A DNA stretch of 64,000 nt from Prorocentrum cordatum (GCA_963575745.1 CAUYUJ010018058.1:151654-215653); one strand, 5' to 3'; counted from the stretch's first letter, positions 42,765-52,288 are shown. Made by a program: numbers and translations. Notes: generated from the letters alone by a model not told the origin.

Positions 42765-42925
42765 GATCCTTCATGCAGGCTGCAGGGTCGCACTGACCCG
42801 GGTCTGGGTTTGCAGGATCCCGCAGGATGCTGCAGGATCCTTCGCGCTGGCCCGGGCTTGAACGCAGGCTCTTGCGGGATGCTGCAAGGCCTGGCTGACC
42901 CGGGTCTGGATTGACCCGGGTCAAA
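42765..42925. repeat. TGCAGGATCC and CTGACCCGGG repeats
   Basis: Short direct repeats of GCGGGATCCTTC.TGCAGG, GATGCTGCA and TGACCCGGGTCTGG. Confidence 0.6.
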
Positions 42926-42978
42926 GCCCCGATGCCGCGTGGGTTCTTGCTCGGGAGCAAAAGAAGGACGCACGCTCC

Positions 42979-43140
42979 AGTCGCGCGTGTCCCCCCACAG
43001 GAGGAATGTTCAAAATTGGTCAGACAACAGTCTGAGGACGACTTTTTTTTTCGACTTTGTTTGACCATGTCTGAATCTTTGTTGACTCCTGCTCACTTTT
43101 CTTCCAGAATCCGCCTGCAGGAGGACGGGCCCGTCCTAAA
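42979..43140. mobile_element. family A element, copy 10
   Basis: Left end AGTCGCGCGTGTCCCCCCAC then AGGAGGAATG, right end CAGAATCCGCCTGCAGGAGG then ACGGGCCCGTCC. Confidence 0.8.
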
Positions 43141-43144
43141 CGGA

Positions 43145-43615
43145 CGCGCTCGAGCCGTCTGGGGGTCTGAGGTGGCCCCGCTCTGGCTGGCGCCGGCCAG
43201 CAGAAAGGACGCGGGCGGGGCCGCGAGGCGCTCGGTTCGGGAGGGTGCTTGTTGCTTTGATCTGCCTCCGGGAGCTGTCCTCGGACCCCGGGACCGTCAG
43301 CAACGCATGCGCGGTCCCGCCACACGCGCAGTCCTGCGGGTCGTGCGTGGCGGTTCCCCCCCCCCCCCTCCACCCCTGATTAGGTGCACGCGCCTGAGCT
43401 GGGCACGGCGCCGCCGAGGCGCTTGACCGCGCGCTCTGCGCGCGCGTCGCAAAAAAAACGGTTCACCAGATCGACCCGCGGAGGGGTCTGGGAAACCATT
43501 CTGAACGGATTTTGTACGAAGTTGCGCGTTGCGCGAGCAGTGGCCGTCCTTGCGCCACGGTGCGTGCAGACGTAATTGCACCGGCATCCGCATGCGCCCG
43601 CAGATGCATCATCTG
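43145..43615. other. no gene recognised
   Basis: Nothing supported beyond a short A run at 43451. Confidence 0.35.
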
Positions 43616-43619
43616 CGTC

Positions 43620-43829
43620 AGGGGCAACGATAGGGGGCGGTAGGCATAGGGGGGGACGCATCGACCCCCAATCGCCCATTGATCGCCGATAGGGGCCCGA
43701 TAGCCTCAACCTGCCCAGGAACGTGCGGACTCACTATCGGAGGCCTATCGCCGATCTATCGGCGATGTATCGCCGATTCCAGGTCGATGCGTCCCCCCCT
43801 ATGCCAGTCCCCCCCTATCGGGACCCCTC
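43620..43829. mobile_element. family G foldback element, copy 2
   Basis: Left end GGGGCAACGATAGGGGGCGG, then GGCATAGGGGGGGACGCATC; right end GATGCGTCCCCCCCTATGCC. Interior CGCCGATCTATCGGCGATGT. Confidence 0.85.
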
Positions 43830-44193
43830 ACTGCGTCTTCATCCATCATCCCCTCCTCTCTCCTCCCTCCCCCTGCCCGTCTCCCCACGCAGGTGTGGGT
43901 AGGCGAGAGAAGGACAGACTCGTGCCCGCCGGTCGTTGACAGCAGGTCACCTCGGACGTCCAGATGCCAGTCTACGTCAAGCGCCTTCGTGCCTCAAAGG
44001 TCGATGTCTGCGTGTTGTGTTGTTTTGCTCGTTGGGCGGGCCCGAACCCAATCCGCTTGATCCGCCTTCGCTGGTTTCGAAGCTACGCCTTGCGCGAACG
44101 CTCGTGCAACGGGACTGGCTTCGCGGGTTGAAGGGGGGGCCAAATTCATGAGTGCGTGGCCCGGCGCGTGCGCCCCTTCCTCTGCGGGCTTAC

Positions 44194-44356
44194 TTTCATT
44201 CGGGCGCGCTCGTCTACAGGAAGAATACACACAAACAGTCAACAAAACCGTCCAGAAACGATTTTCTATTATTTTCGACTATTCTGGATCATGCGTTGAT
44301 TTGTTTTCAACTCTTTCGTCCAAAATCCGCCCGTAGGAGGACACGCCCGATTTGAA
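44194..44356. mobile_element. family A element, copy 11
   Basis: Left end TTCATTCGGGCGCGCTCGTC then TACAGGAAG, right end CAAAATCCGCCCGTAGGAGG then ACACGCCCGA. Confidence 0.8.
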
Positions 44357-44374
44357 GTTCGCTCGAGCTGTGGC

Positions 44375-44785
44375 GGCTCGGCTCCAGAGCGGCGGCGCGT
44401 CGGGAGGGGGGGGGGGCGAGACGGTGGCGGGCCTTTTTCCGAGGGTTGCGGTGGTTTCTCAGATGTCTTCCTCGGCCCTCTGAGACAATCGTCCACGCGC
44501 AGAAGGGGGCAGGGCAGTGGGGAGGGGGGAAAGCTTCTCAAGAGCACAACTTCTTCGTAAGGGTGCGCGGGCCTTGTCTGCAGATGTAATTCGGGCTCAC
44601 GCCTTCTAAGAAGCAGGTTCCTTCTAAAAGACACTGCCCCCTCTCCCATACCCCCCTCTGCGCGCCGCCAAAAGAAGCCGTCAGTGTTTTCGGTAATGCA
44701 TCACAAAACTTCTCAGGTTGCCGGAGGCCTTCGGAGCCTTCTGAGGAGGCCCACCTCCTTTGTCTTCCACCCTGAGCTCGCCGCC
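44375..44785. mobile_element. family P relative, degenerate
   Basis: CTTCGGAGCCTTCTGAGGAG and GAGCTCGCCGCC resemble the right part of family P; the left half is much diverged and longer. Confidence 0.45.
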
Positions 44786-44837
44786 GACCAGACTTTCTAA
44801 TCTTTTCTCAGGCTGCACTAAACAAGAATACACTTTC

Positions 44838-44933
44838 TGATTTCCGCGTGGATCGCTTGGATCGGCGCCTGTGGCGCTTGAGGCGCCACCAGGGGTGTCC
44901 AGCGCTGGTTCACGAATTCCGCGCGAAGCTCCG
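44838..44933. mobile_element. family D foldback element, copy 3
   Basis: Left arm TTTCCGCGTGGATCGCTTGG then ATCGGCGCCTG, right arm GGGTGTCCAGCGCTGGTTCA then CGAATTCCGCGCG. Confidence 0.75.
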
Positions 44934-44939
44934 AAAAAT

Positions 44940-45450
44940 TATGGCTATGCCGCTTCTTGTTCCTCCAAAGTTCCTCCCCCAAACTCAGGGCCTCTAGAAA
45001 AGAGAAAGGGGGGTGATACCCGGGTCTCGTTGCCGCGTCTTCGTCCCCGCTTTCTTGCTGCTCCGGGGCATCGGGCCCCGCGGCGGAGGGGGCCTCGTCG
45101 CTTCCGGTGGCCACGTTTTCGTCCCCGCCTTCTGGCTGCTCCGGGGCATCGGGCCCCGCGGCGGAGGGGCCTCCTGATCGCTTCTCGCGGCCACGTCTTC
45201 GTCCCCACCTTTGCCACTTCGGATTGCACAGTGCACGGGGGGGGGGGTCTGATCTGAGGGGGGGGGCTGCCTGGAGCTGTCTTGGCGGGTTCCGCGGGGT
45301 CTGGGCAAAAGGCCGCCCCTCCATGGCTGGTCTGGGGGGTACCAAAAACCGCTCCTCTGGGCGTGCTGTGACCCACCCCATTTATTTATGATATTTGGAG
45401 CATCCTACCCGCTGGTCGTTGACAGGATTTTTTTGGATTCCCAGATCCCA
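44940..45450. other. no gene recognised; short direct repeat
   Basis: TGCTCCGGGGCATCGGGCCC occurs at about 45059 and 45140, part of an 81-bp two-copy tandem. The open frames are periodic because of it. Confidence 0.45.
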
Positions 45451-45691
45451 ATCTACTTTAGGCGCCTTCCTACTTCTTTCATCGAGCGCTTTTTCCTTTC
45501 CTTTTTCCTCTTCAGGGGGCGTGCGGAAGCCCAATCTGCTTACAATGCCTTCCTACCTACTTCATGTTCCTATGTACCCACTTCTTTCGACCGGCGTGTG
45601 CCCTTTCGCCCCCCCCCTCCTTTCGCCCCCCCCCCTCCCTCCCCTCCGCCGATTGGAGTATTTCACCCTTCCCCCCCCCTCTGCCCACGAG

Positions 45692-45743
45692 AATGGGAGG
45701 ACTCCACGAAGCCGCCGCAGACGTCCTCGCGTTGCTGGAGGGG
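45692..45743 (+). CDS. candidate late kinase exon (alpha-H)
   Basis: After CCCACGAG the frame reads MGGLHEAAADVLALLEG and then a GT donor (GGG|GTCTCC). The first base A plus GC from the exon ending at 42477 would give an Ala codon. The amphipathic string EAAADVLALLEG resembles the kinase alpha-H helix, where LS.EA.DLL..LL is usual. It joins in phase 0 to the exon at 45890. The acceptor is AG|A, not the AG|G seen elsewhere, and the segment between alpha-G and alpha-H is short. Confidence 0.42.
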
Positions 45744-45769
45744 GTCTCCCTCTATCCTTCTCACGTTCT

Positions 45770-45870
45770 CTTTCTCTCTCTCTCTCTCTCTCTCTATCTC
45801 ACTCTCTCTCTATCTCTCTCTCTTCTCTCTCTTCTCTCTCCCTCTCTCTTTCTCTCTATCGCTCTCTCGC
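45770..45870. repeat. TC dinucleotide tract
   Basis: CTCTCT with TAT interruptions, ending about 20 bp before the next acceptor. It would be the pyrimidine tract of that intron. Confidence 0.92.
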
Positions 45871-45889
45871 TGGATGTATGTGCATACAG

Positions 45890-45934
45890 CCCCCGCGCCA
45901 GCGCCTCGATACGGGGCGCGCCCTCGGCGAGCTA
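45890..45934 (+). CDS. candidate late kinase exon (C-lobe arginine motif)
   Basis: After the acceptor GCATACAG the frame reads PPRQRLDTGRALGEL. Kinases end their C-lobe with DP..R.T...AL.H, in which the Arg pairs with the Glu of APE. Here PRQRLDTGRAL carries the Arg and the following helix in the right spacing. The exon lies 147 bp after the alpha-H candidate with a TC tract between them, and both are in the same phase. The right edge is unresolved, and the usual HPW that follows was not found. Confidence 0.52.
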
Positions 45935-46289
45935 GGGTCGACGCACCGCGGGCAAGCCGCGCGCGCCCAACGCTGCAGGAATGAGAGCGACACCCCCCCC
46001 CTACCATCCCCTTCCCTCCCCGCCCAGTTTCTCATCGCCCGCCATCCTATCCCCGTCTTTCTCCTCTGCTCCCTATCCACTCTTCCTCTTCGGCTGCCCC
46101 CCCTTCCCCTCTCCCCACCCCTCTTCGCCATCCTCCTCCGACTCATCCCCCCATCCCCCTCGCCAGAGACAACGCTACCGTAAGAACTTGCCGCGCGTGG
46201 GCTCGGCTGACCATCGGGGCCCGAGCGGGGTCCGCGTCTTTCGGCGCCGATCAGCGTTCTTTGCCTGCGGTGCAGGGGCGGCTGGCAGC

Positions 46290-46303
46290 GAGGGGGAGGA
46301 GGA

Positions 46304-46335
<32 letters not shown>

Positions 46336-46600
46336 TGAGGAGGATAAGGAGGGGGGCGGGGAGGAGGAGGAGGAGGAGGGGGAGGAGGAGAATGAGGAGG
46401 AGGAGGAGGAGGAGAAATTAAAGTAGGAGTTGGGAGGAATTCTCAGGATTTGAGAGGAGGAGGAGGAGGAGGAGGAGGAGGAGGGGGGGGGGGCGGGGGG
46501 GGAGGTGGAGGGGGGGGAGGAGGATAAGGAGGAGGAGGGAGAGGCAGCTCAGGAGGAGGAGGATGAGAGGGAGGAGGATAAGGAGGACTGAGGAGGAGGA
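46290..46600. repeat. GGA tracts
   Basis: Two GGA tracts with G runs at 46300-46420 and 46455-46600. Confidence 0.9.
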
Positions 46601-46604
46601 TTTG

Positions 46605-47370
46605 CCCCAGGCGGCGTGCAGACACTAGGAGCTCAGCCGTGTTTTTACAACGTTTGGTCTCTCCCGATCTCTCCTGGGAGACGCGGCGGAGAGGGTTCAA
46701 CGCCATCCCGACGTCTTCAGAGCCTGGAAGCGGAGGCAGGTCGGGGGCCCTGGAGACTCTGTTGCCGCTGCTGCTGCTGCTCCGCCTTTTCCTGCTGCTG
46801 CTGCTGCTCCTCCTCCTGCTTCTCCTCATCACCTATCCTCCTCCTCCCCCTCCTCCTCCTCATCGTCCTTATCCTACTGCTACCCCTTGGCTTCAGCCTC
46901 CAGCACTTCAGTTTCTCAGGTGGCGTGTTCTGTTCCTTCAGCGCCCCAGGGCGGGCCCGATGCAGCTCCAAGCGGGCCCCAGAGGGGGCGCCAAGGGGGC
47001 ACCCAGGCGACCCCAATCGGACCCCCGTGGCGCATATACTTCAAGGCCCCCAGTTATGTTCCTCCCCCCCCCCCCGCCCCCGCCCCCCCCTGGCCACACT
47101 AGGCCACCATTGGCGTCCTCTTGGGCCCCTCCTGGAGCCGTCTAAGCGGGGCTATGAAGGCCACCAGACGGCCCAAAATGATTCCAACCGATGCAATACT
47201 CCCCGTAGGGGAGGGGGGGGAGGGGGGTGCGACCACCCACATGCTCGGGTTTCTCGCAGTCGTCCTCCCCTCCGCCACCCACCCTCCCACCCATGCCCCA
47301 TATCCTGCAGCCGCCTTGAGGCCGCCTTTGGGGGATCTGGCTGCCCCAAGTGGGACCGTTTTAGGCCCTC
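46605..47370. other. no gene recognised; CTG and TCC patch, C run
   Basis: CTGCTGCTG and TCC triplets at 46763-46865, and C-rich runs near 47055 and 47380-47397. No exon called. Confidence 0.4.
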
Positions 47371-47531
47371 GTGCCATTCCCCCCCCCCCCCCCCCCCTTC
47401 CCCCCGCAGGCAATCGTGGGGCCCCCATCCCCCTCCCTCGAGAAGTTTGTTCGGTTCAGAGGGGTGAGGGCGGGCGGGCTCCAAAACACAATCAAACAAT
47501 TTACTGTAGCGGCGATGCACGGCTGTCGTGG

Positions 47532-47552
47532 CCGAAGCATTTTTGGTCCGAG
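47532..47552 (+). other. spliced-leader relic before an intronless gene
   Basis: CCGAAGCATTTTTGGTCCGAG matches the 21 conserved bases of the dinoflagellate spliced leader at 15 positions without gaps, including the CCG start, TTTTGG core and terminal AG. It stands 67 bases before the ATG of the following uninterrupted frame. Such relics mark genes copied back from trans-spliced mRNA. Confidence 0.5.
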
Positions 47553-47619
47553 TGGAAGGGTTGCGCTAAGTGCGCTCGGTGGCTCGCCCCGCCTTCCCAC
47601 GCCTCGCGCAGCTCGTGCG

Positions 47620-48894
47620 ATGACAACCACTTTGAGCGCCCTCCAGGAGTGCCGCAACATTCTCGAGCACCTGGTCGTGACTAAGACAACCATGGGCAAA
47701 GTGGACTTGGCAGCCGCCGCGGGGATGTTCGAGCAAGCGGTGGTCGCGGCGCCCGCGATCTGCCTCACGGACGTCACTGAGATCTTCAAGGTGCTGAACG
47801 AGTCTGGCATCTCGCTGGGCGACCGCGAGAGGATCGCCGAGATCACCCAGGCCAAGTACGCTCAGCTTATCCTCACGGGGCGCTCATCGCGCCGCGCTGC
47901 CCGCGCTGCCCCTGGCCCCTCTGGAGGCCAGGCCCCCGCCAGGAGCAAGAGCCAGCTGCAACAGTGCCCTTGCTTTCACCGCTACATGACCTCAGAGATG
48001 TGGGACCTATGGCTGAGCGAGAACTGCTCGTGGGAGTTGCACGCGCTGCCGACCGTGGTCAAGCGCTGCGACGAGCTGGGGCTCACGAGCCCATCGGAGA
48101 CTACGAAGCGCGACATCTGGTGCGTGTGGATGGCCTGCAGGACCCCGCCAGGCACGCGCCCCATCGAGAACCCCATCGAGTGCCTTCGCCAGAAGGAAAA
48201 GATCGGCACCGAGATCGAGCTGTTGCGCAAGCGGTACGTCCTCCCGCACCATGGCCGCCAGATCGAGTACCCCGACGCCCCTGGAGACCTGGCGGTCTTG
48301 GACAAGGACCTGTTCGACCGCGCGTTCCCCGAGGGCAAGGGGCCCGTGAAGTGCCCAGTGGACGAGATGGTGATCTTCCAACTCCAGCAGAAGCTGCCGT
48401 GCCGACGCAGCCACGCCACGGTGCCCGCCGAGACCTCGCGCCACTCCCAGAGGCGCGGCGGGGTCGGGAAGTTCGAGGGCAGGATGGCGGGCATGATAGA
48501 GGACAGCCTTCACATGCCAGGGGACCCGTATTGCCCTGGCTTGCAGCTCACGCGCCGCGGCCTGGGTGACCCTCGCGACGGCTACGACGCCGCCCCTCGC
48601 GGCTGCCACGGCTACCACGGCCACGGCGGCACCCCCCACGGGCGCGGCGGCGCCATGGTCCCGTACGGCAGCGGCCCGCACGGCGGATGGCACCGCGCCG
48701 CCCCAGGGCAGCCTTCGCGGTGCCGCTGGGCGACGCGCCACAGCCAGCAGGCGGCGCCCCCGCAGGCGGCGCCCCCGCCGCCGAGGGGGGCGAGACGGCC
48801 GCGGCGCCCGTCGCGGGCGCGGCGCCAGGACGCCCCCCCCCCCCCTCCGCATTCCAGGAGAGGAGGGCAGGATACCGGATCACTTGAGCAATGA
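47620..48894 (+). CDS. intronless protein, probable retrogene; function unknown
   Basis: The ATG at 47620 opens MTTTLSALQECRNILEHLV; the frame runs 424 codons to TGA. Third positions are nearly all G or C to about codon 365. Residues 1-85 look helical (FEQAVVAAPAICLTDVTEIF and neighbours). After a linker of Ala, Arg and Ser, residues 110-260 form a second region with CFHRYMTSEMWDLWLSE, LGLTSPSETTKRDIWCVW and ALPTVVKRCDELG. The pattern of a short N-terminal helical part followed by a 'WDLW ... SPSETT' part recalls a repeated dinoflagellate gene family, but I know no function. Residues 325-365 are rich in Gly and His. Near 48700-48715 the coding signal moves to another frame, which ends AFQERRAGYRIT and stops at 48887; a run of 14 C follows at 48833. 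So the last part is probably frameshifted. Confidence 0.7.
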   Translation: MTTTLSALQECRNILEHLVVTKTTMGKVDLAAAAGMFEQAVVAAPAICLTDVTEIFKVLNESGISLGDRERIAEITQAKYAQLILTGRSSRRAARAAPGPSGGQAPARSKSQLQQCPCFHRYMTSEMWDLWLSENCSWELHALPTVVKRCDELGLTSPSETTKRDIWCVWMACRTPPGTRPIENPIECLRQKEKIGTEIELLRKRYVLPHHGRQIEYPDAPGDLAVLDKDLFDRAFPEGKGPVKCPVDEMVIFQLQQKLPCRRSHATVPAETSRHSQRRGGVGKFEGRMAGMIEDSLHMPGDPYCPGLQLTRRGLGDPRDGYDAAPRGCHGYHGHGGTPHGRGGAMVPYGSGPHGGWHRAAPGQPSRCRWATRHSQQAAPPQAAPPPPRGARRPRRPSRARRQDAPPPPPHSRRGGQDTGSLEQ

Positions 48895-49305
48895 CGAGCA
48901 GGAGGGAGGGATGAGGAAGAAGGGAGGCCTACTTTTGAAAAAGAGCAGCCCTCCACCCGTGCGGCTGTTGTAACATGCACGACTTCGGGATCTGAAGATA
49001 GAGGAGGTCTCGAGCGCGAGCCGCCTTTTGAAAACGGGCAGCCCTGGGCCCGCGCAAGTGTTGCAGCTTGCTTTTCGAGCGATAACTTTGATTATGTGCG
49101 CGCGCTGCGGCAAGGGAATGAGCTACATTTTGGATACACCGCCCCCCTCGATTTATCACAGTGTAATGGGTTGGATACAGTTTGTAAGATGAGGGAGCCA
49201 GTATTTCATTGTGGCGAAGCTTCCGCCGCTCAATCCGGGGCCCCCCTTGCGCCGTCGCCTCGGCACTGCCCGCGCTCTCTGGGGCGCGCATCTCCGCTCT
49301 CTCTC
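48895..49305. other. no gene recognised; two short imperfect repeats
   Basis: TTTTGAAAA.G.GCAGCCCT occurs at 48932 and 49026, each followed by a TTGT.GCA motif, so a unit of about 94 bp may be duplicated in the 3' region of the retrogene. Confidence 0.45.
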
Positions 49306-49399
49306 GTCTCTCTCTCTCTCTCCTCTCCCTCTCTGTGTTTTTGTTTGTTTTTTCTTTGTTTGTTTTTTTCTCTCTCTCCCTCTCTCTCTTCTCTCTTCT

Positions 49400-49472
<73 letters not shown>
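49306..49472. repeat. TC dinucleotide tract
   Basis: CTCTCT from 49306, interrupted by TTTG repeats at 49335-49370, then pure TC to 49472. Confidence 0.93.
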
Positions 49473-49473
<1 letters not shown>

Positions 49474-49544
49474 GCTCCTCGTGCTCGACTTTGTCATCGT
49501 TCTCATCTTCGCTGCCCCCATCCCCCCGCCGCCCGAGGAGGCGC

Positions 49545-49640
49545 GGCGGCGGCGGTGGTCGACGCGCAGCCTCGCGCGCCCATGGGCGTCGCGGCCATGG
49601 CCGAAGAGCGCCCAGGGCCAGGGCAAGAGGGAGGGCCCGC
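49545..49640 (+). CDS. possible first coding exon of the AT-hook gene
   Basis: A frame with strong G/C third positions reads VVDAQPRAPMGVAAMAEERP and GPGQEGGP. It contains two Met codons in a good context and lies 170 bp before the AT-hook exon on the same strand. The donor is not resolved, and proof that it belongs to the gene is lacking. Confidence 0.25.
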
Positions 49641-49810
49641 CATCGCCTACCCGCCCAATCCCCCCCTCCTCCCCCCCTGAGCCCCTCGCCAATTCACCTC
49701 GTCAATTCCTCCCCCCTCCCGTTTGCCCTCCTCGCCCTTCCGCCCGCCAGGCCCCTCGGGGCGGGATGGGGAGTTGGCGAGGGCGAGCCCGCCCGCTTGC
49801 CCTGGCCCAG

Positions 49811-49874
49811 GTTCCAGATCGCGATCGGCGGCGGCAAGAAGGGCAAGAGGGGCCGCCCAGCGGGTTTGGGCAAG
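49811..49874 (+). CDS. AT-hook protein, exon with KRGRPAG motif
   Basis: After GCCCAG the frame reads FQIAIGGGKKGKRGRPAGLG and Lys. KRGRPAG fits the AT-hook core R-G-R-P, which binds the minor groove of AT-rich DNA; here it is flanked by lysines and glycines as usual. The donor is GC (GGCAAG|GCGCGC). It joins in phase 0 to GCC AAA GTC at 50458. Without splicing the frame meets TAG 18 bases later, which supports the splice. Upstream exons are uncertain. Role inferred: nuclear DNA or chromatin binding. Confidence 0.65.
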
Positions 49875-49914
49875 GCGCGCAAGGAGGAGTAGAGGAGAGG
49901 AGGATGGGGGGAAT

Positions 49915-50112
49915 GAAGAGGCGGAGCGGGGGGGGGGGGGGAGCGAGGAGGGATATGGGATTGATGGATGAGGACAGAGGAGGAGGTTGAGGTGCAGTAG
50001 GAAGGTATGAGGGAGACGAGGGGGAGGGAGGAGGAGGAGGAGGAGAGGAAGGAGGAGGAGGATGAGGAGGAGGGGGTGGGAGGGGAGGGGGAGGAGGAGG
50101 AGGAGGAGGAGG

Positions 50113-50154
<42 letters not shown>

Positions 50155-50320
50155 GGGGGGAGGAGGAGGAGGACGAGGAGGAGGAGGAGGAGGAGGAGGG
50201 GGAGGAGGAGGGGGGGGAGGGAGGGAGGACGAGAGACGAGGCTGGGGGGGAGGCGGAGGAGGAGGAGGAGGAGGAGGAGGAGGAGGAGAGGAGGAGGAGG
50301 ATGAGGTCCTCCTCCTCGCT
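49915..50320. repeat. GGA tract within an intron
   Basis: GGA with GCA and G-run variants; a GGAGCA hexamer repeat at 50114-50152. It lies between two exons of the AT-hook gene. Confidence 0.92.
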
Positions 50321-50457
50321 CCTCACTCCTCCCCGCTCGCCATCGCTCGTCCTCGCAGCTTCTCGTTCGCCCTCGTTCCTCCTGCTCCTGATCCCCTCCC
50401 CCTTCCCCACTCCTCATCCCCGCCCTCCTCCTGGGGCCGCCCGCCCCCGCCCCTCAG

Positions 50458-50601
50458 GCCAAAGTCACGGTGGCCAAGAAGAAGCCTGCGGCGGCGGTGG
50501 CCAAAAAACCAGCGGCGGCGCCGCCGCCGAACTTATCGTTCCCTGGCGTCCCGACCTCCCCCACCAAACCCTACGTCTACCGCAACTTCAAGATCCGAGA
50601 A
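50458..50601 (+). CDS. AT-hook protein, Lys/Ala/Pro linker exon
   Basis: The acceptor GCCCCTCAG is followed in phase 0 by AKVTVAKKKPAAAVAKKPAA, then APPPNLSFPGVPTSPTKPYV and YRNFKIRE. The first half is a basic Ala/Pro linker of the histone-H1 tail type. The second half, from PYVYRNFKIRE, begins a folded part completed by the next exon. The donor is GT (CGAGAA|GTCTGC), leaving phase 0. The 3' neighbour is a CGA tract that would otherwise be read as poly-Arg; splicing removes it. Confidence 0.7.
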
Positions 50602-50635
50602 GTCTGCCGACCACCCGCCTCCAAACCCCTGCCAC

Positions 50636-50677
50636 GACGGCGGCGGCGGCGACGACGACGACGACCACGACGACGAA

Positions 50678-50728
<51 letters not shown>

Positions 50729-50755
50729 CGCGACCACGACGACGACGACCATGAC
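50636..50755. repeat. CGA triplet tract within an intron
   Basis: CGACGACGA with CGG and CCA variants, filling most of the 178-bp intron between two exons. Confidence 0.92.
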
Positions 50756-50779
50756 CCCGACCACCTCACTGCGGGCGAG

Positions 50780-50929
50780 CCCGCGTTTGCGGGTCGGCGG
50801 GTCTACACCTCCCTGCCGTCGATGCGCTGGAGGGTTTTGGCTGAGGGGGAGCGCGTGGACCGCGCGTTTTCATGGGCGGTGGACCCGAAGGGGTCCTGGA
50901 ATGCCCTCGTGAAGTATGTGAAGGGGTGA
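50780..50929 (+). CDS. AT-hook protein, last exon with small C-terminal domain
   Basis: After GGGCGAG the frame reads PAFAGRRVYTSLPSMRWRVL, then AEGERVDRAFSWAVDPKGSW and NALVKYVKG, then TGA. With the previous exon it gives YRNFKIRE, then a VYTS strand, RWRVL, RVDRAFSW and a helix ending KYVKG. I recall similar tails (aromatic strands, R-V-D, a late Trp and a Lys-rich helix) in many dinoflagellate proteins with AT-hooks, but know no assigned function. The stop and length support this as a true C-terminus. It could also be the end of a longer gene that starts upstream. Confidence 0.7.
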   Translation, partial: PAFAGRRVYTSLPSMRWRVLAEGERVDRAFSWAVDPKGSWNALVKYVKG

Positions 50930-50944
50930 CGGCGCGTCCGTTTC

Positions 50945-51660
50945 CTCTGAGGAGGAGTAGGAGGAGTAGGAGGAGTAGGAGGAGTAGGAGGAATAGGAGG
51001 AGTAGGGGGAGGAGCAGGAGGAGGTGGGTTGGAGGGATGTGGAGTTCGGTGAGGGGGGTCGATGTGCATGAGGCGGGGGTAGGGGGTGGGTGGATGGGGG
51101 GAAGTGGAGGTGCCTGCGGGGAGAAGGAGGAGGAGGAGGAGGAGGAGGGGGAGGAGGAGGGGGATGAGGAGGGGGATGGGGAAGGGGGGCAAGGGGTAGG
51201 TGGAGGCGAGGGGGGATGGGGAGGATAGTTAACAGGGGGTGGGGGGGGGGGGGGGGGGGGGGGAAGATGAGGAGGGGCACGCGAGGGAAATGAAAGCATG
51301 ACTAGGATAGGGAGGTGGAGGGGGAGAATGGCGTGAGACGAGAGAGAGAAGAGAGTTGAGGAGAGTGAGAGAGAGAGAGAGAGTGACCGATGAGAGAAGA
51401 GAGAGAACTAGGACGAGGTAGTGGACAGAGGAGGAGGAGGAGGAGGAGGAGGGGGGGGCGGATTACGCAGGAGGGGGATGGGGAGGGGAAAGGGAGGAGG
51501 AGGATGAGGAGGAGCGAGGAGGAGAAGAGGAGGAGGTAAGAAGAGGAGGTGGAGGAGGAGGAGGGTGGAGGTGGAGGAGGAGGAGGAGGAGGAGAGGAGG
51601 AGGAGGTGGGAGGAGGAGGAGGAGGCGGAGGAGGAGAGGAGGAGGATGAGGGAGGAGGAG
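50945..51660. repeat. GGA-rich tracts and G run after the gene end
   Basis: GGAGTA repeats at 50950-51006, GGA at 51120-51185, a near-pure run of about 33 G at 51231-51263, GA at 51342-51384, and GGA at 51428-51660. Confidence 0.9.
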
Positions 51661-51664
51661 GAAA

Positions 51665-52240
51665 GGGAATCCAAGACTACGCTCGGATGCTGCCCAGCTG
51701 CCCAGGCTGGTGTGCGAGGCATCGCCCGCTCTGCCCAGCATCATCGCCCGCTCAGGCAGGCTGGAGTGACCGCATCATCCTCATCCGCATCTCGGGGGGG
51801 GGGTGGGGGTGGGCGGGGCCCGCTGTTTGGGATCCATGTGTAACTTTTGCTAACTACCGCTAACTGTTGCTAACTTTTGGTAATTGGATTGCAGTTGCAT
51901 TCGCAGTTGCATGTGCGTTGTGGACACATTGTAAAATCTTACATCGTTTTGTATGTGGGTTAGATGTTGTTGCGGGGAATCTGCAAGTGCAGTTATGAGT
52001 GAGTTACAGCGGCCGCAACGGGCTGCAACAGGTTGACAACTGCCAGAAGATATAAACAGTTAGCAATGCATTGGGTTCGATATATCTTGAGATGTCCTGA
52101 TTATAACATGACTTCCAATGGTTATATCAATGATACATCATGACTTACAAGAGGGCTAACGCCGAAACGCGCAAAGGGGACCCCCGGGTTCCAGAGGAAG
52201 AGGGCGGCAATTTTCCACAGTGAAGCGGCGGTGGATCACG
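51665..52240. other. no gene recognised; short TTGCTAAC repeat
   Basis: AT-richer sequence. TTGCTAAC-type octamers recur five times at 51841-51885. No exon seen. Confidence 0.4.

Positions 52241-52247
<7 letters not shown>

Positions 52248-52288
<41 letters not shown>

Noticed and set aside
46616-47467. 283-codon frame with Cys and Ser runs
   Set aside because: Runs through CTG/TCC triplets and C-rich stretches; a possible short exon at 46639-46750 could not be supported by splice sites or motif.
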